The notes under the pieces: model-generated
The model's database searches: none
The model's input: only the letters and a program-made list of their open reading frames with translations
What the model was told of the DNA's origin: nothing
Part shown: one piece after another, positions 1 through 8,132 of the stretch
Numbering within the stretch: the first letter of the stretch is position 1
Layout: each line of letters begins with the position of its first letter
Position numbers and translations under genes: made by a program
Origin: Streptomyces sp. NBC_01485
Lineage (GTDB): Bacteria > Actinomycetota > Actinomycetes > Streptomycetales > Streptomycetaceae
Assembly: GCF_036227125.1 (NCBI RefSeq)
Contig: NZ_CP109435.1
Span: 5,766,001-5,830,000, forward strand
Direction of reading: 5' to 3'
Length of the DNA: 64,000 nucleotides

Positions 1-566
1 TCCCGCTGATCCACCAGGTCGTCGTCGCGCAGAACGCCGCGGCCCGTCAGGGCACGCACAAGACCAAGCGCCGCGGTGAAGTCCGCGGTGGTGGTAAGAA
101 GCCTTACCGCCAGAAGGGCACCGGCCGCGCGCGCCAGGGCTCGACCCGCGCGCCGCAGTTCGCCGGCGGTGGCGTCGTCCACGGCCCGCAGCCGCGTGAC
201 TACTCGCAGCGGACCCCGAAGAAGATGAAGGCTGCCGCTCTGCGTCACGCCCTCACCGACCGGGCCCGCCACAACCGCATTCACGTCGTCACCGGCGTGA
301 TCGAGGGCGAGACCGCTTCCACGAAGGCCGCTCGCACGCTGTTCGGCAAGATCTCGGAGCGCAAGAACCTGCTCCTGGTCGTCGACCGCGCCGACGAGGC
401 CGCGTGGCTGTCCGCCCGCAACCTGCCCCAGGTGCACATCCTGGAGCCGGGCCAGCTGAACACGTACGACGTGATCGTCTCGGACGACGTGGTCTTCACC
501 CAGGCCGCTCTCGAGTCCTTCGTCGCCGGCCCGAAGGCCAACGACACCGAAGGGAGTGACGCCTGA
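1..566 (+). CDS. rplD: 50S ribosomal protein L4, 5'-truncated by window edge
   Basis: Large-subunit protein L4, a 23S rRNA binder that lines the peptide exit tunnel. The reading frame is open from base 3 and has no start inside the window, so the N-terminus lies upstream. The visible part carries the basic, glycine-rich L4 loop (KTKRRGEVRGGGKKPYRQKG), which extends into the tunnel, and then the globular C-terminal half. The TGA stop shares its A with the ATG of rplW, an arrangement typical of translational coupling in the S10 operon. The preceding S10-operon genes are presumably just outside the window. Confidence 0.97.
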   Translation, partial: PLIHQVVVAQNAAARQGTHKTKRRGEVRGGGKKPYRQKGTGRARQGSTRAPQFAGGGVVHGPQPRDYSQRTPKKMKAAALRHALTDRARHNRIHVVTGVIEGETASTKAARTLFGKISERKNLLLVVDRADEAAWLSARNLPQVHILEPGQLNTYDVIVSDDVVFTQAALESFVAGPKANDTEGSDA

Positions 567-985
567 TGGCTACGCGTCACCCGAGCATCGCCTCCAAGGC
601 GGCCAAGGTCGCCAAGGCCGCGCGCGTCGCCAAGGCGAAGCGCCACGCCACCGAGGGCAAGAACACCGTCGTCACCGCGCCCAGCAAGGCGTACACGGAC
701 CCCCGTGACGTGCTGCTGAAGCCGGTCGTGTCGGAGAAGAGCTACGCGCTCCTCGACGAGAACAAGTACACGTTCATCGTCGACCCGAACGCCAACAAGA
801 CCCAGATCAAGCAGGCCGTCCAGGCGGTCTTCTCGGTCAAGGTCACCGGGGTCAACACGATCAACCGCCAGGGCAAGCGCAAGCGCACCAAGACCGGTTT
901 CGGTCAGCGCGCGAGCACCAAGCGCGCGATCGTGACCCTCGCTGAGGGCGACCGTATCGACATCTTCGGCGGTCCGACCGCCTAA
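566..985 (+). CDS. rplW: 50S ribosomal protein L23
   Basis: L23 sits at the tunnel exit and is a docking site for trigger factor and SRP. The protein has 139 residues. The core L23 fold starts near residue 45 (DPRDVLLKPVVSEKSYALL), and the preceding Ala/Lys-rich extension of about 40 residues is longer than in E. coli. The start overlaps the rplD stop by one base, which fixes it. It is followed after a 40-base gap by rplB in the usual S10-operon order. Confidence 0.97.
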   Translation: MATRHPSIASKAAKVAKAARVAKAKRHATEGKNTVVTAPSKAYTDPRDVLLKPVVSEKSYALLDENKYTFIVDPNANKTQIKQAVQAVFSVKVTGVNTINRQGKRKRTKTGFGQRASTKRAIVTLAEGDRIDIFGGPTA

Positions 986-1025
986 GGGCGGTCCGGATCG
1001 TCCGATATCGGACGAGGACTGAGAA

Positions 1026-1862
1026 ATGGGAATCCGCAAGTACAAGCCGACTACGCCGGGCCGTCGTGGCTCCAGCGTCGCCGACTTCGTCGAGGTCACG
1101 CGGTCCACGCCGGAGAAGTCGCTGGTTCGCCCCCTGCACAGCAAGGGCGGCCGTAACAATTCCGGTCGTGTGACCGTTCGCCACCAGGGTGGCGGACACA
1201 AGCGCGCCTACCGCGTCATCGACTTCCGTCGCCATGACAAGGACGGCGTGCCGGCGAAGGTCGCGCACATCGAGTACGACCCCAACCGCACCGCGCGCAT
1301 CGCGCTGCTGCACTACGCGGACGGCGAGAAGCGCTACATCCTCGCCCCGCGCAACCTGCAGCAGGGCGACCGTGTCGAGAACGGTCCCGGGGCCGACATC
1401 AAGCCGGGCAACAACCTGGCGCTCCGCAACATCCCGGTCGGTACCACGATCCACGCGATCGAGCTCCGTCCCGGTGGCGGCGCCAAGTTCGCCCGCTCCG
1501 CCGGTGCCTCCGTGCAGCTGCTCGCGAAGGAGGGCTCGATGGCCCACCTCCGCATGCCGTCCGGTGAGATCCGCCTGGTCGACCAGCGCTGCCGCGCCAC
1601 GGTCGGCGAGGTCGGTAACGCCGAGCAGAGCAACATCAACTGGGGCAAGGCCGGCCGCAAGCGCTGGCTGGGCGTCCGCCCGACCGTCCGCGGTGTGGCG
1701 ATGAACCCGGTTGACCACCCCCACGGTGGTGGTGAGGGCAAGACCTCCGGTGGTCGCCACCCGGTCAGCCCCTGGGGTCAGAAGGAGGGTCGTACTCGCT
1801 CGCCGAAGAAGGCTTCGAGCAAGTACATCGTCCGCCGCCGCAAGACGAACAAGAAGCGCTAG
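1026..1862 (+). CDS. rplB: 50S ribosomal protein L2
   Basis: L2 is needed for subunit association and peptidyl-transferase assembly. Its 278 residues match the bacterial family length. The sequence opens with MGIRKYKPTTPGRR and contains the conserved GGGHKRAYR segment and the C-terminal NPVDHPHGGGEGK loop near the peptidyl-transferase centre. A GAGGA-type ribosome-binding site precedes the ATG. It belongs to the continuous S10 operon, with rpsS following 12 bases downstream. Confidence 0.98.
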   Translation: MGIRKYKPTTPGRRGSSVADFVEVTRSTPEKSLVRPLHSKGGRNNSGRVTVRHQGGGHKRAYRVIDFRRHDKDGVPAKVAHIEYDPNRTARIALLHYADGEKRYILAPRNLQQGDRVENGPGADIKPGNNLALRNIPVGTTIHAIELRPGGGAKFARSAGASVQLLAKEGSMAHLRMPSGEIRLVDQRCRATVGEVGNAEQSNINWGKAGRKRWLGVRPTVRGVAMNPVDHPHGGGEGKTSGGRHPVSPWGQKEGRTRSPKKASSKYIVRRRKTNKKR

Positions 1863-1874
1863 GAGCGGGTTTAG

Positions 1875-2156
1875 ATGCCGCGCAGTCTCAAGAAGGGGCC
1901 CTTCGTCGACGGACACCTCGTAAAGAAGGTGGACGCCCAGAACGAAGCCGGTTCCAAGAACGTCATCAAGACCTGGTCCCGTCGCTCGATGATCGTCCCC
2001 AGCATGCTGGGCCACACGATCGCGGTGCACAACGGCAAGACCCACATTCCGGTGTTTGTCACCGAGTCGATGGTCGGCCACAAGCTCGGCGAGTTCTCGC
2101 CGACGCGCACCTTCCGGGGTCACGTCAAGGACGACCGGAAGTCGAAGCGCCGCTAG
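1875..2156 (+). CDS. rpsS: 30S ribosomal protein S19
   Basis: S19 binds the head of the 30S subunit together with S13. Its 93 residues are the family length. It begins MPRSLKKGPFVDGHL, a very conserved S19 N-terminus, and includes the WSRRSMIVPSMLGHTIAVHNG block. An AGGAGCGGG ribosome-binding site lies just upstream. It is embedded in the S10 operon between rplB and rplV. Confidence 0.98.
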   Translation: MPRSLKKGPFVDGHLVKKVDAQNEAGSKNVIKTWSRRSMIVPSMLGHTIAVHNGKTHIPVFVTESMVGHKLGEFSPTRTFRGHVKDDRKSKRR

Positions 2157-2198
2157 TAGCGGGGTGGAATGACCATGACAGACACTGGAAGGACAACC

Positions 2199-2546
2199 AT
2201 GGAAGCCAGGGCCCAGGCGCGGTACATCCGCGTCACGCCCATGAAGGCCCGCCGGGTGGTGGACCTTATCCGTGGCATGGACGCCACGGAGGCTCAGGCG
2301 GTCCTGCGTTTCGCCCCGCAGGCCGCGAGCGTGCCCGTTGGCAAGGTGCTGGACAGCGCCATCGCCAACGCTGCGCACAACTACGACCACACTGACGCCG
2401 ACAGCCTCGTCATCACTGAGGCGTACGTCGACGAGGGTCCGACCCTGAAGCGGTTCCGGCCGCGCGCCCAGGGCCGTGCCTACCGGATCCGCAAGCGGAC
2501 CAGCCACATCACCGTGGTCGTCAGCAGCAAGGAAGGAACCCGGTAA
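2199..2546 (+). CDS. rplV: 50S ribosomal protein L22
   Basis: L22 contacts all six 23S rRNA domains, and its long hairpin lines the exit tunnel; the hairpin is visible here as the RFRPRAQGRAYRIRKRTSH segment. I chose ATG 2199 because GGAAGGA lies five bases before it and the protein then starts MEARAQARYIRVTPMKARRVV at a normal length (115 residues). In-frame ATGs at 2169 and 2175 would add 8-10 residues and have a weaker GGGGTGGA site. The TAA stop overlaps the rpsC ATG by one base. Confidence 0.95.
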   Translation: MEARAQARYIRVTPMKARRVVDLIRGMDATEAQAVLRFAPQAASVPVGKVLDSAIANAAHNYDHTDADSLVITEAYVDEGPTLKRFRPRAQGRAYRIRKRTSHITVVVSSKEGTR

Positions 2547-3385
2547 TGGGCCAGAAGGTTAACCCGCATGGGTTCCGGCTCGGCATCACCACGGACTTCA
2601 AGTCCCGTTGGTACGCCGACAAGTCGTACAAGGAATACGTCGGAGAAGACGTCGCCATCCGTCGGATGATGACGTCCGGCATGGAGCGCGCCGGCATCTC
2701 GAAGGTCGAGATCGAGCGCACCCGTGACCGCGTCCGCGTCGACATCCACACCGCGCGTCCGGGCATCGTCATCGGCCGCCGCGGCGCCGAGGCCGACCGT
2801 ATCCGCGGCGACCTGGAGAAGCTGACCAAGAAGCAGGTCCAGCTGAACATCCTCGAGGTCAAGAACCCCGAGGTCGACGCTCAGCTGGTGGCCCAGGCCG
2901 TCGCCGAGCAGCTCTCCTCCCGCGTCTCCTTCCGTCGCGCCATGCGTAAGAGCATGCAGTCGGCGATGAAGGCCGGGGCCAAGGGCATCAAGATCCAGTG
3001 CGGCGGTCGCCTCGGCGGCGCCGAGATGTCCCGCTCGGAGTTCTACCGCGAGGGCCGTGTGCCCCTGCACACGCTCCGCGCGAACGTGGACTACGGCTTC
3101 TTCGAGGCCAAGACGACCTTCGGCCGCATCGGTGTGAAGGTCTGGATCTACAAGGGCGACGTCAAGAACATCGCCGAGGTCCGCGCCGAGAACGCCGCTG
3201 CCCGCGCCGGCAACCGTCCGGCCCGTGGTGGTGGCGCAGGCGCCGACCGCCCGGCCCGTGGTGGCCGTGGTGGCGAGCGCGGCGGTCGCGGTCGCAAGCC
3301 GCAGCAGGCTCCCGCTGCCGAGGCCCCCAAGGCCGAGGCTCCGGCGGCTGCCGCTCCGGCTGAGAGCACCGGAACGGAGGCCTGA
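2546..3385 (+). CDS. rpsC: 30S ribosomal protein S3
   Basis: S3 forms part of the mRNA entry channel. The first ~215 residues are the conserved S3 fold with a KH domain (GIVIGRRGAEADRIRGDLEKL) and the S3 C-terminal domain. The last ~65 residues are a low-complexity tail, first Arg/Gly-rich and then Ala/Pro/Glu-rich, longer than in E. coli S3; such tails occur in actinobacterial S3. The start overlaps the rplV stop (TAATG), implying coupled translation. Confidence 0.97.
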   Translation: MGQKVNPHGFRLGITTDFKSRWYADKSYKEYVGEDVAIRRMMTSGMERAGISKVEIERTRDRVRVDIHTARPGIVIGRRGAEADRIRGDLEKLTKKQVQLNILEVKNPEVDAQLVAQAVAEQLSSRVSFRRAMRKSMQSAMKAGAKGIKIQCGGRLGGAEMSRSEFYREGRVPLHTLRANVDYGFFEAKTTFGRIGVKVWIYKGDVKNIAEVRAENAAARAGNRPARGGGAGADRPARGGRGGERGGRGRKPQQAPAAEAPKAEAPAAAAPAESTGTEA

Positions 3386-3390
3386 CCGAC

Positions 3391-3810
3391 ATGCTGATCC
3401 CCCGTAGGGTCAAGCACCGCAAGCAGCACCACCCGAAGCGCCGCGGTCAGGCCAAGGGCGGTACGACGGTTTCGTTCGGCGAGTACGGCATTCAGGCCCT
3501 CACGCCGGCGTACGTCACCAACCGCCAGATCGAAGCCGCTCGTATCGCGATGACCCGCCACATCAAGCGTGGCGGCAAGGTCTGGATCAACATCTACCCG
3601 GACCGCCCGCTCACGAAGAAGCCGGCCGAGACCCGCATGGGTTCCGGTAAGGGTTCTCCGGAGTGGTGGATCGCGAACGTGCACCCGGGACGGGTCATGT
3701 TCGAGCTGTCCTACCCCAACGAGAAGATCGCCCGTGAGGCCCTCACTCGCGCAGCGCACAAGCTGCCGATGAAGTGCCGGATCGTCAAGCGCGAGGCAGG
3801 TGAAGCGTGA
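3391..3810 (+). CDS. rplP: 50S ribosomal protein L16
   Basis: L16 helps position tRNA in the A site of the large subunit. The 139-residue protein begins MLIPRRVKHRKQHHPKRRG and contains the family signatures FGEYGIQAL and RMGSGKGSPEWWIA. The ATG lies five bases after rpsC, and the TGA overlaps the next ATG (rpmC), consistent with the tightly coupled S10 operon. Confidence 0.98.
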   Translation: MLIPRRVKHRKQHHPKRRGQAKGGTTVSFGEYGIQALTPAYVTNRQIEAARIAMTRHIKRGGKVWINIYPDRPLTKKPAETRMGSGKGSPEWWIANVHPGRVMFELSYPNEKIAREALTRAAHKLPMKCRIVKREAGEA

Positions 3811-4034
3811 TGTCGGCCGGTACCAAGGCGTCCGAGCTGCGTGAACTGGGTGACGAGGAGCTTCTCAACAAGCTCCGCGAAGCCAAGGAAGAGCTGTTCA
3901 ACCTCCGCTTCCAGGCGGCGACGGGTCAGCTCGAGAACCACGGTCGGCTGAAGGCCGTCCGCAAGGACATCGCGCGGATCTACACCCTGATGCGTGAGCG
4001 CGAGCTGGGCATCGAGACGGTGGAGAGCGCCTGA
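3810..4034 (+). CDS. rpmC: 50S ribosomal protein L29
   Basis: L29 lies at the exit tunnel next to L23. The protein of 74 residues is almost all helical and has the L29 pattern ELRELGDEELLNKLREAKEELFNLRFQAATGQLEN. ATG 3810 overlaps the rplP stop as ATGA; a GTG at 3807 would add only one residue. The TGA stop in turn overlaps the rpsQ ATG. Confidence 0.97.
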   Translation: MSAGTKASELRELGDEELLNKLREAKEELFNLRFQAATGQLENHGRLKAVRKDIARIYTLMRERELGIETVESA

Positions 4035-4321
4035 TGAGTGAGAACAACGTGACTGAGCAGACTGCAGAGGCCCGCGGCTTCCGCAAGACCCGTGAGGGTC
4101 TCGTCGTCAGCGACAAGATGGACAAGACCGTCGTCGTCGCCGTCGAGGACCGCGTCAAGCACGCGCTGTACGGCAAGGTCATCCGCCGTACGAACAAGCT
4201 CAAGGCCCACGACGAGCAGAACGCCGCGGGCGTCGGCGACCGTGTCCTCCTCGCGGAGACCCGGCCGCTGTCCGCGACGAAGCGCTGGCGCATCGTCGAG
4301 ATCCTCGAGAAGGCCAAGTAG
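4034..4321 (+). CDS. rpsQ: 30S ribosomal protein S17
   Basis: S17 is a primary 16S rRNA binding protein with an OB fold. Its 95 residues include the hallmark VVSDKMDKTVVVAVEDRVKHALYGKVIRR split across two strands, plus the GDRVLLAETRPLS segment. It is the last gene of the S10 transcription block; a 137-base gap filled with hairpins separates it from rplN. Confidence 0.97.
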   Translation: MSENNVTEQTAEARGFRKTREGLVVSDKMDKTVVVAVEDRVKHALYGKVIRRTNKLKAHDEQNAAGVGDRVLLAETRPLSATKRWRIVEILEKAK

Positions 4322-4323
4322 GT

Positions 4324-4430
4324 AATTCCCGTAAGGGAATTCCAACAAAAATGCGCCTGCGGGGGTAATCCCGCAGGTCAGTTCCGCCAGGCTCGGGGCG
4401 GGGTCGCCGTACACAGGAGACCCCGCCCCG
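4324..4430 (+). other. three consecutive stem-loops between rpsQ and rplN
   Basis: The only sizeable gap between the S10 and spc gene blocks holds three hairpins in a row: AATTCCC/GGGAATT (4324-4341), CCTGCGGG/CCCGCAGG (4356-4377), and a 12-base-pair stem CGGGGCGGGGTC/GACCCCGCCCCG (4394-4430). None is followed by a clear T run. They could attenuate or process the transcript at the S10/spc junction. Function is inferred; the structures are read directly from the sequence. Confidence 0.6.
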
Positions 4431-4458
4431 GGAACCGGCAGACAAACAGGAGATAGAC

Positions 4459-4827
4459 GTGATCCAGCAGGAGTCGCGACTGCGCGTCGCCGACAACACT
4501 GGTGCGAAGGAAATCCTTTGCATCCGTGTACTCGGTGGCTCCGGTCGCCGCTACGCGGGCATCGGTGACGTCATCGTCGCCACCGTCAAGGACGCGATCC
4601 CCGGCGGCAACGTGAAGAAGGGTGACGTCATCAAGGCGGTCATCGTTCGCACCGTCAAGGAGCGCCGCCGTCCGGACGGCTCGTACATCCGCTTCGACGA
4701 GAACGCCGCCGTCATTCTGAAGAACGACGGTGACCCTCGCGGCACCCGCATCTTCGGCCCGGTCGGGCGCGAGCTGCGCGAGAAGAAGTTCATGAAGATC
4801 ATCTCGCTGGCTCCGGAGGTGCTGTAA
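4459..4827 (+). CDS. rplN: 50S ribosomal protein L14
   Basis: L14 forms part of the factor-binding and intersubunit bridge region. The 122-residue protein starts at GTG (MIQQESRLRVADNTGAKE) behind an AGGAGA site and contains the signature block around GDVIKAVIVRTVK. It is the first gene of the spc operon; rplX starts two bases after its stop. Confidence 0.98.
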   Translation: MIQQESRLRVADNTGAKEILCIRVLGGSGRRYAGIGDVIVATVKDAIPGGNVKKGDVIKAVIVRTVKERRRPDGSYIRFDENAAVILKNDGDPRGTRIFGPVGRELREKKFMKIISLAPEVL

Positions 4828-4829
4828 GC

Positions 4830-5153
4830 ATGAAGATCAAGAAGGGCGACCTGGTTCAGGTCATCACGGGCAAGGACAAGGGCAAGCAGGGCAAGGTCAT
4901 CGCGGCCTTCCCCCGCGAGGACCGCGTCCTGGTCGAGGGTGTCAACCGGGTCAAGAAGCACACCAAGGCCGGCCCGACCGCCAAGGGTTCGCAGGCCGGC
5001 GGCATCGTCACGACCGAGGCGCCTGTCCACGTCTCCAACGTCCAGCTGGTCGTTGAGAAGGACGGCAACAAGGTCGTCACGCGTGTGGGTTACCGCTTCG
5101 ACGACGAGGGCAACAAGATCCGCGTTGCCAAGCGGACGGGTGAGGACATCTGA
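4830..5153 (+). CDS. rplX: 50S ribosomal protein L24
   Basis: L24 is an assembly initiator of the large subunit. The 107 residues carry a KOW motif near the N-terminus (KGDLVQVITGKDKGKQGKV) and the conserved EGVNRVKKHTK segment. The stop overlaps the rplE start (ATGGCTACC at 5153) by one base. Confidence 0.98.
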   Translation: MKIKKGDLVQVITGKDKGKQGKVIAAFPREDRVLVEGVNRVKKHTKAGPTAKGSQAGGIVTTEAPVHVSNVQLVVEKDGNKVVTRVGYRFDDEGNKIRVAKRTGEDI

Positions 5154-5710
5154 TGGCTACCACCACGACTCCGCGTCTCAAGACGAAGTACCGCGAGGAG
5201 ATCGCGGGCAAGCTGCGTGAGGAGTTCTCCTACGAGAACGTCATGCAGATCCCCGGCCTCGTCAAGATCGTGGTCAACATGGGTGTGGGCGACGCCGCCC
5301 GCGACTCCAAGTTGATGGACGGCGCCGTGCGCGACCTCACCACGATCACCGGTCAGAAGCCGGCCGTCACCAAGGCCCGCAAGTCCATCGCGCAGTTCAA
5401 GCTGCGCGAGGGTCAGCCGATCGGTGCCCACGTCACGCTCCGTGGCGACCGCATGTGGGAGTTCCTGGACCGCACCCTGTCGCTCGCGCTTCCGCGCATC
5501 CGCGACTTCCGTGGTCTGTCTCCCAAGCAGTTCGACGGGCGTGGCAACTACACCTTCGGTCTCACGGAGCAGGTCATGTTCCACGAGATCGACCAGGACA
5601 AGATCGACCGCGTCCGGGGTATGGACATCACCGTGGTCACCACGGCGACCAACGACGCTGAGGGCCGCGCGCTCCTTCGTCACCTCGGCTTCCCCTTCAA
5701 GGAGGCGTGA
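5153..5710 (+). CDS. rplE: 50S ribosomal protein L5
   Basis: L5 binds 5S rRNA and contacts the P-site tRNA. The 185-residue product has the L5 blocks MQIPGLVKIVVNMGVG, ITGQKPAVTKARKSIAQF and IDQDKIDRVRGMDIT. The order rplX-rplE-rpsZ is the standard spc arrangement, and the intergenic gap to the S14 gene is only five bases. Confidence 0.98.
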   Translation: MATTTTPRLKTKYREEIAGKLREEFSYENVMQIPGLVKIVVNMGVGDAARDSKLMDGAVRDLTTITGQKPAVTKARKSIAQFKLREGQPIGAHVTLRGDRMWEFLDRTLSLALPRIRDFRGLSPKQFDGRGNYTFGLTEQVMFHEIDQDKIDRVRGMDITVVTTATNDAEGRALLRHLGFPFKEA

Positions 5711-5715
5711 GCGAG

Positions 5716-5901
5716 ATGGCGAAGAAGGCTCTGATCGCTAAGGCTGCTCGTAAGCCCAAGTTCGCTGTGCGCGCTTACAACCGCTGCCAGCGCTGCGGTC
5801 GCCCGCACTCCGTGTACCGCAAGTTCGGCCTCTGCCGTGTGTGCCTTCGTGAGATGGCTCACCGCGGCGAGCTGCCGGGCGTGACCAAGAGCTCCTGGTA
5901 A
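5716..5901 (+). CDS. rpsZ: 30S ribosomal protein S14, zinc type
   Basis: This is the short (61-residue) S14 of the zinc-binding type. Four cysteines in two CxxC pairs (Cys24/27 and Cys40/43) form a zinc ribbon. Many actinobacteria also carry a zinc-free S14 elsewhere that takes over under zinc limitation; none is seen here. ATG 5716 was chosen over an in-frame GTG at 5707 because the MAKKALI start matches the family. Confidence 0.97.
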   Translation: MAKKALIAKAARKPKFAVRAYNRCQRCGRPHSVYRKFGLCRVCLREMAHRGELPGVTKSSW

Positions 5902-6112
5902 ACCCCCTTATAAGGGTTCCAGAGGCTCTCGGTAAGTAAAGGGCATTGGTCAGGTGCCCCTCCCTTCATGGCTTAGGCTGGGAGGGTTGGGCGCCTGACG
6001 CCCGTACGACTTACTACGCCGTAGGTCCACCGCGCCGCACCCGTCCCGTCTCGGATCGGGGAGAGGGATGGCGCACCAGGAAACCCCGGCGAGAGAGGCC
6101 ACAGGCCAATTC
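5902..6112 (+). other. leader region between rpsZ and rpsH
   Basis: This 211-base gap begins with a 12-base palindrome CCCTTATAAGGG (about 5907-5918), within a few bases of the rpsZ stop, and continues with C/G-rich sequence lacking a clear gene. An in-frame ATG at 6068 would extend S8 by 15 residues, but S8 family length favours the later start. A similar CCCTCATAAGGG occurs before rpoA. An internal processing or regulatory site is possible; no promoter is convincing. Confidence 0.4.
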
Positions 6113-6511
6113 ATGACCATGACTGATCCGATCGCAGACATGCTTACGCGTCTGCGAAACGCGAACTCGGCGTATCACGACTCCGTGACGATGCCGGCAT
6201 CGAAGATCAAGTCTCACATCGCGGAGATCCTCCAGCAGGAGGGCTTCATCACGGGCTGGAAGGTCGAGGACGCCGAGGTCGGCAAGAACCTCGTTCTCGA
6301 GCTGAAGTTCGGCCCGAACCGTGAGCGCTCCATCGCGGGCATCAAGCGGATCTCCAAGCCCGGTCTCCGGGTTTACGCGAAGTCCACCTCCCTGCCCAAG
6401 GTGCTGGGCGGCCTCGGCGTGGCGATCATCTCCACGTCGCACGGTCTCCTCACCGACAAGCAGGCCGGCAAGAAGGGCGTAGGCGGAGAAGTTCTCGCCT
6501 ACGTCTGGTAG
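6113..6511 (+). CDS. rpsH: 30S ribosomal protein S8
   Basis: S8 binds the central domain of 16S rRNA and, in E. coli, represses the spc operon. From ATG 6113 the protein has 132 residues, the family norm, starting MTMTDPIADMLTRLRNAN and ending in the conserved GVGGEVLAYVW. A longer in-frame start at 6068 would add MAHQETPAREATGQF, which is not S8-like. Confidence 0.95.
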   Translation: MTMTDPIADMLTRLRNANSAYHDSVTMPASKIKSHIAEILQQEGFITGWKVEDAEVGKNLVLELKFGPNRERSIAGIKRISKPGLRVYAKSTSLPKVLGGLGVAIISTSHGLLTDKQAGKKGVGGEVLAYVW

Positions 6512-6535
6512 CGGAAGGGAACGGAGGAAACAGCT

Positions 6536-7075
6536 ATGTCGCGCATTGGCAAGCTCCCTATCACGGTTCCCGCCGGCGTGGACGTCACCATCGACGGCCA
6601 GACGGTTTCGGTCAAGGGCCCCAAGGGCTCGCTGACCCACACCGTCGTTGCGCCGATCGAGATCGCCAAGGCTGAGGACGGCGTTCTGAACGTCACCCGC
6701 CCCAACGACGAGCGTCAGAGCAAGGCCCTGCACGGCCTGTCCCGCACGCTGGTGGCGAACATGATCACCGGCGTGACCCAGGGTTACGTGAAGAAGCTCG
6801 AGATCAGTGGTGTCGGTTACCGCGTCCTGGCGAAGGGCTCCAACCTGGAGTTCTCGCTCGGCTACAGCCACTCGATCACGGTCGAGGCGCCCGAGGGCAT
6901 CTCGTTCAAGGTCGAGAACCCGACGCACTTCTCGGTCGAGGGAATCGACAAGCAGAAGGTCGGCGAGGTTGCGGCCAACATCCGCAAGCTGCGCAAGCCC
7001 GACCCGTACAAGGCCAAGGGTGTCAAGTACGAGGGCGAAGTCATCCGCCGCAAGGTCGGAAAGGCGGGTAAGTAA
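6536..7075 (+). CDS. rplF: 50S ribosomal protein L6
   Basis: L6 lies at the base of the L7/L12 stalk near the sarcin-ricin loop. The 179-residue product begins MSRIGKLPITVPAGVDV and has the L6 signature RKPDPYKAKGVKYEGE near the C-terminus. A GGAGGAAAC ribosome-binding site precedes the ATG. The next gene, rplR, starts three bases after the stop. Confidence 0.98.
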   Translation: MSRIGKLPITVPAGVDVTIDGQTVSVKGPKGSLTHTVVAPIEIAKAEDGVLNVTRPNDERQSKALHGLSRTLVANMITGVTQGYVKKLEISGVGYRVLAKGSNLEFSLGYSHSITVEAPEGISFKVENPTHFSVEGIDKQKVGEVAANIRKLRKPDPYKAKGVKYEGEVIRRKVGKAGK

Positions 7076-7078
7076 GCC

Positions 7079-7462
7079 ATGGCATACGGACAGAAGATCC
7101 TCAAGGGCGACGCTTACAAGCGTGCCGCGATCAAGCGTCGCCACATCCGGATCCGTAAGCACATCTCGGGTACGGCTGAGCGTCCGCGTCTCGTCGTGAC
7201 GCGCTCGAACCGCCACATCGTGGCCCAGGTCATCGACGACATCAAGGGTCACACCCTGGCGTCGGCGTCGACCCTGGACACGGCGATCCGCGGCGGCGAG
7301 GGCGACAAGTCCGCGCAGGCCAAGTCGGTCGGCGCCCTGGTCGCCGAGCGCGCCAAGGCCGCCGGTGTCGAGGCTGTCGTGTTCGACCGTGGTGGTAACC
7401 AGTACGCCGGGCGCATCGCCGCCCTGGCGGACGCCGCCCGCGAAGCCGGACTCAAGTTCTGA
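7079..7462 (+). CDS. rplR: 50S ribosomal protein L18
   Basis: L18 brings 5S rRNA into the large subunit. The 127 residues contain the basic N-terminal RRHIRIRKHISGTAERPRL region, the typical RSNRHIVAQVIDD strand and the C-terminal FDRGGNQYAGRIAALADAAR block. It is coupled closely to rplF. Confidence 0.98.
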   Translation: MAYGQKILKGDAYKRAAIKRRHIRIRKHISGTAERPRLVVTRSNRHIVAQVIDDIKGHTLASASTLDTAIRGGEGDKSAQAKSVGALVAERAKAAGVEAVVFDRGGNQYAGRIAALADAAREAGLKF

Positions 7463-7477
7463 GTCGCCCGTCGCGCT

Positions 7478-7493
7478 AGCGACCTAGGTCGCT
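7478..7493. other. perfect 16-base palindrome between rplR and rpsE
   Basis: AGCGACCTAGGTCGCT is its own reverse complement and sits in the 64-base gap between rplR and rpsE, followed by a short repeat of the CGTAGCTAGCG type. It can form a hairpin only with a minimal loop, so a DNA-binding or RNA-processing role is as likely as termination. No function is known to me. Confidence 0.4.
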
Positions 7494-7526
7494 GCGTAGC
7501 TAGCGGAAAAAGAGAGAGGTAATCCA

Positions 7527-8132
7527 ATGGCTGGACCCCAGCGCCGCGGAAGCGGTGCCGGTGGCGGCGAGCGGCGGGACCGGAAGGGCCGTGACGGCGG
7601 CGCAGCTGCCGCCGAGAAGACCGCGTACGTTGAGCGCGTCGTCGCGATCAACCGCGTCGCCAAGGTTGTGAAGGGTGGTCGTCGCTTCAGCTTCACCGCG
7701 CTGGTCGTGGTGGGCGATGGTGACGGCACCGTCGGTGTCGGTTACGGCAAGGCCAAGGAGGTGCCGGCCGCCATCGCCAAGGGTGTTGAGGAGGCCAAGA
7801 AGCACTTCTTCAAGGTCCCCCGTATCCAGGGCACCATCCCGCACCCGATCACGGGCGAGAAGGCCGCGGGCGTCGTCCTGCTCAAGCCTGCTTCCCCCGG
7901 TACCGGCGTCATCGCCGGTGGCCCGGTGCGTGCGGTGCTCGAGTGCGCCGGCGTTCACGACATCCTGTCGAAGTCGCTCGGTTCTTCCAACGCGATCAAC
8001 ATCGTGCACGCGACCGTGGCGGCCCTGAAGGGCCTGCAGCGTCCCGAGGAGATCGCGGCTCGCCGTGGTCTGCCCCTCGAGGACGTCGCTCCCGCGGCTC
8101 TGCTTCGTGCGCGTGCCGGGGCTGGTGCGTAA
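7527..8132 (+). CDS. rpsE: 30S ribosomal protein S5
   Basis: S5 is a decoding-centre protein and the classical site of spectinomycin resistance mutations. The 201-residue product has a basic, glycine-rich N-terminal extension, the double-stranded RNA-binding fold starting at AYVERVVAINRVAKVVKGGRRF, and the GTGVIAGGPVRAVLE segment. AGAGAGG lies seven bases before the ATG. The stop TAA overlaps the rpmD ATG. Confidence 0.98.
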   Translation: MAGPQRRGSGAGGGERRDRKGRDGGAAAAEKTAYVERVVAINRVAKVVKGGRRFSFTALVVVGDGDGTVGVGYGKAKEVPAAIAKGVEEAKKHFFKVPRIQGTIPHPITGEKAAGVVLLKPASPGTGVIAGGPVRAVLECAGVHDILSKSLGSSNAINIVHATVAALKGLQRPEEIAARRGLPLEDVAPAALLRARAGAGA

